DNA of 21,507 nt, taken from contig DCHP01000044.1 of NCBI GenBank assembly GCA_002315675.1, positions 1 to 21,507 of the forward strand, given 5' to 3'. Both the position numbers and the translations under genes were made by a program. Below, piece after piece: positions 1-6,191 of the stretch (the first letter of the stretch is position 1; every line of letters starts with the position of its first letter). Source of the stretch: Rikenellaceae bacterium UBA1749 (GTDB taxonomy: Bacteria > Bacteroidota > Bacteroidia > Bacteroidales > Rikenellaceae). The notes beneath the pieces were generated by a model that made no database searches, was not told the origin of the DNA, and saw only the letters and a list, made by a program, of their open reading frames with translations.

Positions 1-1030
1 TGTCTACTTTTCGCATCTGGTACACAGCAACATACGGAGTTTTGAATTTAGGATGAATTTTGCCAAGGAATTTCGGTAGTACATTATCTTCAGCCATAGA
101 ATATACATATCTTGCAGGTGCTGCAATACCAGGGTTAATCGTAGAGAAGTCACCACCAAATGCAATACCTATACACAACACAATAAGTGGAACTCCAACC
201 AATCCCATTGTTTTAAGTCCTTCTGCAAAAGGAGCATCTGATGTTGTAAGAATATTATAATTCTCTGGGGAAACAAGAGCAATCAGAAACCACTGGAAAA
301 TTGCATTTGAAATAAAGACAATGAAAATAGAAATCATTAAAGCTCTTGGAAGTGTATATTGAGGAAATTTGGTTTCAGCCCCCATTGAAACACAGGCTTC
401 AAATCCTGTATAACACCACCATACAAGACCAAACATGTAGAGAATTTCTTTTAGTGAAGGGTACATATCAGGAGAAAGAGCACCGAAATATTCAAGATGA
501 ACATCTGGCAACATTATCATAAACCATAGTGCTGAACATCCCCAGAAAAAGAAAGTAAAGAAATTCTGGATTTTACCCGATTGCTTGATACCTCTATAAT
601 TAATAACAAGAAAAACTAAAATTAAAGGAATGGCTATCACTCTTTCATCAAGCCATGAAATATCAATTCCTAACTGCTGAAGAAGAATTGTAAAATAATT
701 TGCAAATGCAAGTGACTCACCTGAACATATTGCAACGACAGATATAATATAATTCCATCCTGCTATTGTTGCGGGAATTCTACCAAGTCCACGTTTAGCA
801 TAATGATAGGTACCTCCAGAACATGGAAGAGCTGAAGACATCTCACCATATATAAGACATGGCCATATGGAAATAAGAAGTGCAAAGAATGTTAGCACTA
901 TGACGGATGAACCAAGATATCCTATCTGAGAGGAACCGCATGTAAAAAGGCCGACACCCACGACTGTGCCTATTGTCATACCGATACACTCTTTTAGGCC
1001 CAATATTCTATCAAATTTTTGTTCAGACAT
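1..1030 (-). CDS. APC-superfamily amino acid permease, N-terminal part (runs off left edge)
   Basis: An open frame of 343 codons begins with ATG at 1030 (MSEQKFDRILGLKE) and continues past base 1, so the C-terminus is missing. The protein is very hydrophobic, with about eight membrane segments in the visible part. Near the start it has the glycine-rich TIGTVVGVGLF segment of TM1 in APC transporters, where the substrate backbone is bound, and then GEMSSALPCSGGTYHYAKRGLG, which matches the conserved 'E...P..GG.Y.y' stretch after TM2. A WWCYTGFEA segment, also typical of APC permeases, follows in the middle. The likely role is proton-coupled uptake or exchange of amino acids or amines across the inner membrane. 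The substrate cannot be read from the sequence. A good Bacteroidota promoter lies just upstream, so it is probably the first gene of its unit. Confidence 0.85.
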   Translation of the reverse strand, partial: MSEQKFDRILGLKECIGMTIGTVVGVGLFTCGSSQIGYLGSSVIVLTFFALLISIWPCLIYGEMSSALPCSGGTYHYAKRGLGRIPATIAGWNYIISVVAICSGESLAFANYFTILLQQLGIDISWLDERVIAIPLILVFLVINYRGIKQSGKIQNFFTFFFWGCSALWFMIMLPDVHLEYFGALSPDMYPSLKEILYMFGLVWWCYTGFEACVSMGAETKFPQYTLPRALMISIFIVFISNAIFQWFLIALVSPENYNILTTSDAPFAEGLKTMGLVGVPLIVLCIGIAFGGDFSTINPGIAAPARYVYSMAEDNVLPKFLGKIHPKFKTPYVAVYQMRKVD

Positions 1031-1067
1031 ATGAATATTAAACTATTATCAATTTAAAAACAACCTA

Positions 1068-1099
1068 CGAAAGTACGAATAATACATCTAACAACCAAA
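1068..1099 (-). promoter_or_regulatory. Bacteroidota-type promoter of the APC permease gene
   Basis: On the minus strand TTTG (1096-1099) is followed after exactly 20 bases by TACTTTCG (1068-1075), a 7 of 8 match to the -7 consensus TAnnTTTG. The start codon at 1030 lies about 30 bases downstream of the expected transcription start. Confidence 0.6.
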
Positions 1100-1525
1100 A
1101 TCAACTTTACTCACCAAGCTCATATAATTTGATTTTATGTAAAACATTAGAGCGGATGTGGTTCGAACAGATTGACAATAAAAAAACAGAGGCTTATGTA
1201 CCAACTTCTAAAAACGGTATGAAAAATTTCTAATTTTGTAATAAGATATGCGGTAAAAACATAGCCATTTGCCACTTTGAAAAATAGAAACATCTAAAAA
1301 TTAATGATTACTAAATGTTTTACCTAAAAGTGACTGGTACTTCAATTGTGGTCATATAATAAATCGTGCAGAGTAATAACATCTCGCATGATTTCAAATA
1401 GTGTGTTGAGCTAGTATAAAATAGACACTTAGGTAAAGAATTATGCATTCAAATATTATCCGCGCCTACTTTTCGAGTCTTCTACAGGCTAATCCGCTTA
1501 GCTAAATGTCGGACTTTCACTTGAG
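1100..1525. other. Intergenic region without a recognisable gene
   Basis: No convincing coding sequence was found between the permease promoter and the deaminase stop. Only frames of under 30 codons are present. One imperfect hairpin, with arms 1362-1373 and 1383-1393 (AATCGTGCAGAG and CTCGCATGATT), could mark the end of the leftward deaminase transcript, but it lacks a strong T-run. The rest looks like plain AT-rich spacer. Confidence 0.5.
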
Positions 1526-1984
1526 TCAATAGACTGTATGCTGAAGCTGTAAATATTCATCAAAAAGTTTCAGGCACTCTTCCCTGTCACATTCAATTAA
1601 GTAGTCTTTCAACTTTTCGCGGCCAGAAAAAATATCATTGAATTTATCGTCTCTGAAGCCTATTTTACCATTGTCTGCAATGGTACAGCCATAGTAGACC
1701 TTTTCAATGTTCGCCCACATACAGGCACAAAGGCACATATGGCAAGGTTCACCTGTAGTATACAATTCACACCCTGAAAGATCAAAAGTATCAAGATTAT
1801 AGCAGGCTTTTCTGATAGCATCTACTTCTCCATGACATGTAGGGTCATTATTCTTGAGGACCCTGTTATGTCCATGGCCTACAACTTCGCCATTTTTAAC
1901 GACAACTGCACCAAATGGTCCACCATGATGTTTGCCAATCCCTACTCTAGCCTCTTCAATGGCAATTTTCATGAATTTATTCAT
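1526..1984 (-). CDS. Nucleoside/guanine deaminase, cytidine-deaminase fold (GuaD-like)
   Basis: This 152-residue protein belongs to the zinc-dependent deaminase family that includes guanine deaminase GuaD and TadA. It would hydrolyse an amino group from a purine (or related) base in the cytosol and release ammonia. Visible motifs are PFGAVVVKNG (residues 23-32), NDPTCHGEVDAIRKAC (46-61) with the zinc/proton-shuttle pair H51 and E53, and EPCHMC (79-84) with zinc ligands C81 and C84. NDPT...EV.AIRKAC resembles Bacillus GuaD more than TadA, and the length fits GuaD (about 155). The HxE motif reads HGE, where most relatives have HAE. ATG at 1984 is preferred to an in-frame TTG at 1990. The start overlaps the stop of the upstream glycosidase by 8 bases (ATGAATAA), which suggests translational coupling although the functions seem unrelated. 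Substrate specificity is inferred. Confidence 0.85.
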   Translation of the reverse strand: MNKFMKIAIEEARVGIGKHHGGPFGAVVVKNGEVVGHGHNRVLKNNDPTCHGEVDAIRKACYNLDTFDLSGCELYTTGEPCHMCLCACMWANIEKVYYGCTIADNGKIGFRDDKFNDIFSGREKLKDYLIECDREECLKLFDEYLQLQHTVY

Positions 1985-3038
1985 TTCCAATTGTCTGTTT
2001 TATTATTTCTACTTCCTCCTTATTGTATGGAGTAAAATCGCCGTGAAAGATATCATGTTGCCATTGCTTCGTATAAGGAAGATTCTCCGGTTTATGGCCC
2101 CAGCAAAGATGAGTCTGGGTTTTTCCATTTACAAGTCCCCATGAGAAACAACCTACATTATTTTCTCTATAGACTGGAAGGACTTCCTTGATTGTACAAT
2201 TATTATTTCTGTTCATCCATTCCGTGCAGATTATTGGTCTTCCAGAAACCTTGAAAGTGGAGATTTTCCATTTTGTCGATTCCTTATCACCATACCAGTG
2301 AAAAGTTACAACATCAGAGTTGTCTGATATTATATCGTTAAGTTGTTTATTGTCATTCCAGAATGCGACAGATAGGGGCTGGGAAGGATTGATTTCCCTC
2401 GCCCATTTGAAAACTTTATTAAGAAGGGGATAACTATACTGTCCATGGGGATTATTCGTAGGTTCATTATAGAGATCCCAAAGAAGAATCCTGTTGTCAT
2501 CTTTGTATTTTGACATTATATCTTTTACATATGCTTCAAGTTTATAATGTTCCCTTTCGTCTACAACCATGGATATGCCAGGGGATGGGGACCAGTTCCA
2601 TGCATACCATCCTTCAAGGGGTTCTGGTTGACGTCCTGCCTTTGGATTGTTATTCACTCCGAAGACGCAGTCATCGAAAAAAATTGGCATTACAATAATT
2701 CCCCTATCACTGCATATTGAAAGGAATTTTTCAAAGTTTTTTAGAAATGCCCTTGAATTATCTTCATATACTGCGTATTGTAATACAACACGCACGCAGT
2801 TCATCCCAAGATCCTTCATAAGATCAAGTTCTGCACCAATTGCTTTGGGATCAAATGTCGATCTATCCCACATTGCTGTATAGTTTACAGCATACGCCGG
2901 TATGTAATTCACCCCACACAGCCAAGGGAACTTTTCAATCCACTGATTTGCTTTGTCTTTATCCCATTTCTGCGAAAAGGAAGAACTTGACAATAATAAC
3001 AACACCATAAAAAAGGCTAAAAATCTGAATCTAGTCAT
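1977..3038 (-). CDS. Secreted clan-A glycoside hydrolase (GH5-like)
   Basis: The protein has 353 residues. A signal peptide is visible (basic MTRFRF, hydrophobic core to about residue 22, SFSQ cleavage region), so the enzyme is exported. The mature part resembles (beta/alpha)8 cellulase-type hydrolases: W..GVNYIPAYAVN early on, LGMNCVRVVLQYAVYE at 77-92, LLWDLYNEP at 185-193 with the likely acid/base E192, FHWYG at 246-250, and PIICTEWMNR at 268-277 with the likely nucleophile E273. This order (NEP on strand 4, Glu on strand 7) is that of clan GH-A, most like GH5. Relatives in Bacteroidales are often annotated as cellulase-family or 1,4-beta-xylanase proteins. The substrate cannot be decided. 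There is no SusC/SusD pair nearby, so this is not a standard polysaccharide locus. It overlaps the following deaminase gene by 8 bases. Confidence 0.85.
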   Translation of the reverse strand: MTRFRFLAFFMVLLLLSSSSFSQKWDKDKANQWIEKFPWLCGVNYIPAYAVNYTAMWDRSTFDPKAIGAELDLMKDLGMNCVRVVLQYAVYEDNSRAFLKNFEKFLSICSDRGIIVMPIFFDDCVFGVNNNPKAGRQPEPLEGWYAWNWSPSPGISMVVDEREHYKLEAYVKDIMSKYKDDNRILLWDLYNEPTNNPHGQYSYPLLNKVFKWAREINPSQPLSVAFWNDNKQLNDIISDNSDVVTFHWYGDKESTKWKISTFKVSGRPIICTEWMNRNNNCTIKEVLPVYRENNVGCFSWGLVNGKTQTHLCWGHKPENLPYTKQWQHDIFHGDFTPYNKEEVEIIKQTIGNE

Positions 3039-3394
3039 AGGGTAAATAGTTAAAAGTAGTTACATGTATTATTTTGTTTTAGCAATTAATTGTATTTTTA
3101 ATTGAGAAAAGAAACTGCTGAATAATCTCATATTCAAAGTTAATCTTATTTTAACAAAGAAGATACATTAATAGAGCAAAAATGTAATTAATGATCAACA
3201 ATTAATAATTAGTTATAATTGTTCCTGAGTTTTTGGTAAAAAAATGGGGAGATACAATTGAAAAGGTCAGATACAATCGAGAAGATTAAATATAATCGAA
3301 AAGGTTAATAGTTGTGAAATATCTCATGAGATGTAACTGATATTGTTAATAGGAAATGATAATGGTGTGACACTATTGCCAAATAGAGTTGGAA
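3039..3394. other. Intergenic region with short repeats and palindromes
   Basis: This gap lies between the EamA transporter stop and the glycosidase start, both read leftward. It holds three 19-bp direct repeats (3250-3306, listed separately), a perfect 12-bp palindrome ATCTCATGAGAT at 3321-3332, and a hairpin-like AACAATTA...TAATTGTT near 3197-3225. No clear TAnnTTTG promoter for the glycosidase was found, although TACTTTT occurs shortly upstream of its start. Confidence 0.5.
3250..3306. repeat. Three tandem 19-bp direct repeats
   Basis: The units are AGATACAATTGAAAAGGTC, AGATACAATCGAGAAGATT and AAATATAATCGAAAAGGTT, with an exact period of 19 bases and no spacer. Each pair of units agrees at 15 of 19 positions. 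They lie about 210 bases upstream of the leftward glycosidase gene and about 90 bases beyond the EamA stop. Confidence 0.7.
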
Positions 3395-4264
3395 TTAATT
3401 TGTCCCTATCCATATTAGAACCATACCAATAAGAATAAGAAACAGGTCTATTGCCTTTGATTTAAGGTTTTTCTCTTTAAAAAGCACAGCCCCGAAAGTG
3501 AAGGAAATAATTACACTCCCTCTTCTGACAAGTGAAACTACCGAAATCATGGAATCCTGCATACTTAGCGCCTGATAATAAAGATAGTCTGCCAGAGTAA
3601 TAAAAACGGAAATGAATATTATTGCCCATGACCAGTGGAATTTCATACCTTGATTTTTCCTTGGAAGCCAGATCGTGACAGCAATAATTGACATGAGCAG
3701 CAAATGAAAAAAATTGTACCACCATTGAACAAACTGCGGATTAAGTTCCTTCATGATAAACTTATCGTACAAGCCAGAGCATGCACCGACAATTGCAGCA
3801 ACAGCTACGCAAAACACCCACTTGTTACTGGCAAAATGTATATTCTCTTTACGGCTTGAGACGCTCATCATGAATAGGGATATAAAGGACAATATTACTC
3901 CGGACCACTGATACATATTAAGTCTTTCTCCAAAAATAAGCATTGCACCTACTAGGACAAGTACGGGACGGGTAGCATTTATTGGACCTACTATCGTTAT
4001 GGGAAGATGCTTTAGTCCAATGTAGCCGAATATCCATGAAGTCAGGACTATGACTGATTTTACAAAAACAAGAAGATAATCAAGTGGTGCATGGTAAAGG
4101 AAATCGCATGCACGAGCTGACATCATAATACAGAAAAAAACAGTTGAGAAAAGTGTATTCAACAAAAGGACTGGAATAACGGCATTGTCCCGCAAGGCAG
4201 TCTTTTTTGAAACATCATAGAAACCGAGCAAAAAAGCAGATGCAAATGCAAATGAAAGCCACAT
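3395..4264 (-). CDS. EamA/DMT-superfamily transporter
   Basis: This 289-residue protein is almost entirely hydrophobic, with about ten predicted membrane helices arranged as two EamA repeats. The first is roughly residues 1-137 (SWIFGYIGLKHLPITIVGPINATRPVLVLVGAMLIFGERLN is its typical C-terminal part). The second is roughly 148-289 (LADYLYYQALSMQDSMISVVSLVRRGSVIISFTFGAVLFKEKNL). The length matches the family (280-300). DMT transporters move small metabolites, often amino acids or nucleoside-type compounds, across the inner membrane. Nothing here shows the substrate. The start at 4264 is set by MWLSFAFASAFLLGFYDVSKK, which opens TM1. A small repeated element and a -7 box sit immediately upstream and probably drive the gene. 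Confidence 0.85.
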   Translation of the reverse strand: MWLSFAFASAFLLGFYDVSKKTALRDNAVIPVLLLNTLFSTVFFCIMMSARACDFLYHAPLDYLLVFVKSVIVLTSWIFGYIGLKHLPITIVGPINATRPVLVLVGAMLIFGERLNMYQWSGVILSFISLFMMSVSSRKENIHFASNKWVFCVAVAAIVGACSGLYDKFIMKELNPQFVQWWYNFFHLLLMSIIAVTIWLPRKNQGMKFHWSWAIIFISVFITLADYLYYQALSMQDSMISVVSLVRRGSVIISFTFGAVLFKEKNLKSKAIDLFLILIGMVLIWIGTN

Positions 4265-4286
4265 GATAATGATTATAAAAACTGGG

Positions 4287-4319
4287 CAAATTTAACAACT
4301 TGAGTCTACTTGAAAAAGT
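4287..4319 (-). promoter_or_regulatory. Probable promoter of the EamA gene, joined to the repeat element
   Basis: On the minus strand TAAATTTG (4287-4294) is an exact match to the -7 consensus TAnnTTTG. The T-run in the inverted end of the repeat (complement of GAAAAAG, 4312-4318) occupies the -33 position. The start codon at 4264 would be about 15 bases from the expected transcription start. The same arrangement occurs at 18044-18076. Confidence 0.5.
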
Positions 4320-4403
4320 ATTTTTTGTCATTTTTGCCACTATTACAGGTCTCTGGAATTGGGGGGGGTGTCTCAATATTTGGACTTTTTCAAGTGTGCT
4401 CAA
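4300..4403. mobile_element. MITE-like element, copy A (104 bp, inverted ends)
   Basis: The left end TTGAGTCTACTTGAAAAAGT and the reverse complement of the right end, TTGAGCACACTTGAAAAAGT, match at 17 of 20 positions. The interior is nearly identical to copy B at 18057-18158; for example, the 40 bases 4321-4360 differ from copy B at one position. It encodes no transposase and is about 100 bp long, as expected for a non-autonomous miniature element. A run of eight G (4361-4368) replaces GTGGTATC of copy B. No clear target-site duplication was seen. It could instead be a repeated regulatory module. Confidence 0.65.
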
Positions 4404-4803
4404 CAATTTACATTAAATCAAAGAAAGGGAATTATTAGAAGCGACAAAGGAATAGACAACTAAATCCACAATTAACATTTTTACGCTAATTTTTACCGAT
4501 TCGAGAACAGAACTCAATAAAATGAATAGGTTAAATATATGTATCTTACAATATATCAGCAACTTAACAATCACATTGTAAATATAACAATCTATTTATG
4601 TATAAAAAGCAATAAAATAGTTGAATATTTTTTTTGAAAAAGTTAGTATCTTTGCACCGCTGTTGAGAGTTAATAAAAATACAGCCACTAAATGGACTAT
4701 TGCTATAATATCCAAATATTCAACAAGGTTCTGCGTCAAAAAGACGGCGGAAGTCGTTACAACTCTCTTATTGAGGCAGATTATTTAATCAATTATTACC
4801 ATT
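4404..4803. other. Intergenic region and gdhA leader
   Basis: The first 240 bases show no gene or strong motif. The second part contains the gdhA promoter and an untranslated leader of about 140 bases, in which GAGAGTT (4665-4671) can pair with AACTCTC (4761-4767). An open frame of 51 codons (4692-4847, ATGGACTATTGC...) crosses the gdhA start in another frame. I could not show that it is translated. Confidence 0.5.
4620..4654 (+). promoter_or_regulatory. Promoter of gdhA
   Basis: TATCTTTG at 4647-4654 is an exact TAnnTTTG box. The -33 region is weak (GTTGA around 4620-4624, spacer about 22). Transcription would start near 4661 and leave a leader of about 140 bases before gdhA. Confidence 0.65.
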
Positions 4804-6159
4804 ATGGACAAATTCACTCAAAATTATGTCGACTCATTCATGTCTGAGTTGATTGCAAAGAATCCAGGAGAAAAAGAATTCCACCAAGCTGTACGTGAGG
4901 TGTTAGAAAGCGTTGCTCCTTACATCGTTTCATACCCTCACCTTCTTGACCTTAAGATTATGGAAAGAATCGTTGAACCTGAACGTGTTATCATGTTCCG
5001 TGTCCCATGGACAGACGATAAAGGTGAAATTCATGTAAATAGAGGCTATCGTGTTCAGATGAACAGTGCGCTGGGACCATACAAAGGAGGTATTCGCTTC
5101 CACTCAAGTGTTAACCTGAGTATTATGAAGTTCCTTGCATTCGAACAGACATTCAAAAATTCTTTGACTACACTTCCTATGGGCGGTGGTAAAGGTGGTT
5201 CTGACTTCAGCCCAAGAGGTAAATCTGATAACGAAGTTATGCGTTTCTGCCAGAGCTTCATGACAGAATTACAAAAACATATTGGTGAAAACACAGACGT
5301 CCCTGCTGGTGATATCGGAGTAGGTGGCCGTGAAGTAGGTTATATGTTCGGTCAGTACAAACGACTTCGTGACGAATTCACAGGAACACTAACCGGTAAA
5401 GGTCTTGCATGGGGTGGTAGCCTTCTAAGACCTGAGGCAACAGGTTATGGTGCTTGCTACTTCGCTCAGGCTATGCTTGCAACACGTGGCAAAACATTTG
5501 ACGGACAGACGGTATGCGTAAGCGGTTCTGGAAACGTTGCTCAGCACGCTGCCCAGAAAGCAATGCGTCTTGGAGCAAAAGTTGTCACTCTAAGTGACTC
5601 AAACGGATACATCTACGATCCAGACGGATTCACTGAAGAAAAAATAGATTTCGTAAAGAATCTTAAGAATGTTCGCCGTGGACGTATAAAAGAATATGTA
5701 AGCGAATACCCAACTGCTAAATATTTTGAAAACGAGCGTCCTTGGGGTGTAAAATGCGACATTGCAATGCCATGCGCAACTCAAAACGAGCTTGATGCAG
5801 AAGACGCTAAGAAACTAATTGCAAATGGGTGTTTCTGCGTAGTTGAAGGTGCGAACATGCCTACTACTCCTGAAGCAATAGCGCTTATTCAGGGTGCAAA
5901 ACTACTATATTCTCCAGGAAAAGCATCAAATGCAGGTGGTGTTGCTACGTCAGGTCTTGAAATGACTCAGAACAGCATCCGTCAGCACTGGACTTCTGAA
6001 GAAGTAGATGAACACCTTCATCGTATCATGTCAGATATCCATGATGCATGTATCAAATATGGCACAGAGGAAGATGGTTATATCAACTATGTAAAGGGTG
6101 CCAACATTGCAGGCTTTATTAAAGTCGCAAATGCAATGGCTGATCAGGGTCTTGTATAA
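4804..6159 (+). CDS. gdhA: Glutamate dehydrogenase (hexameric class)
   Basis: The 451-residue length fits the bacterial hexameric enzyme (about 445-450). It interconverts 2-oxoglutarate plus ammonia and glutamate with NAD(P)H in the cytosol, a main route of ammonia assimilation in Bacteroidales. The N-terminal domain has YKGGIRFHSSVN and the glycine-rich LPMGGGKGGSDFSPRGKS with the catalytic lysine, followed by PAGDIGVGGREVGYMFGQY. The Rossmann domain has VCVSGSGNVAQHAAQKA (G.GNVA). The C-terminal region has VVEGANMPTTPEA and SPGKASNAGGVATSGLEMTQN, both standard for the family. Coenzyme preference (NADP or NAD) cannot be decided by eye. Codon use looks more biased than in its neighbours, in keeping with strong expression. 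The next gene starts 32 bases after the stop and is probably co-transcribed. Confidence 0.97.
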   Translation: MDKFTQNYVDSFMSELIAKNPGEKEFHQAVREVLESVAPYIVSYPHLLDLKIMERIVEPERVIMFRVPWTDDKGEIHVNRGYRVQMNSALGPYKGGIRFHSSVNLSIMKFLAFEQTFKNSLTTLPMGGGKGGSDFSPRGKSDNEVMRFCQSFMTELQKHIGENTDVPAGDIGVGGREVGYMFGQYKRLRDEFTGTLTGKGLAWGGSLLRPEATGYGACYFAQAMLATRGKTFDGQTVCVSGSGNVAQHAAQKAMRLGAKVVTLSDSNGYIYDPDGFTEEKIDFVKNLKNVRRGRIKEYVSEYPTAKYFENERPWGVKCDIAMPCATQNELDAEDAKKLIANGCFCVVEGANMPTTPEAIALIQGAKLLYSPGKASNAGGVATSGLEMTQNSIRQHWTSEEVDEHLHRIMSDIHDACIKYGTEEDGYINYVKGANIAGFIKVANAMADQGLV

Positions 6160-6191
6160 CAAGCCACTTATTGCCTATAAAATAACACAAT

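Noticed and set aside
1144..1172. GGTTCGAA-containing stretch as a possible tRNA T-arm
   Set aside because: The flanking bases do not pair into a T-stem, and no acceptor, D or anticodon stem can be built around it.
1153..1233. Short plus-strand frame (MWFEQIDNKK...) in the intergenic region
   Set aside because: It has only about 25 codons and no recognisable relation; it could be a gene remnant but cannot be supported.
1500..1525. GGACTTTCACTTGAGTCAA as a possible third, decayed copy of the repeat element
   Set aside because: Only one end-like stretch is found, with gaps; the interior of the element is absent.
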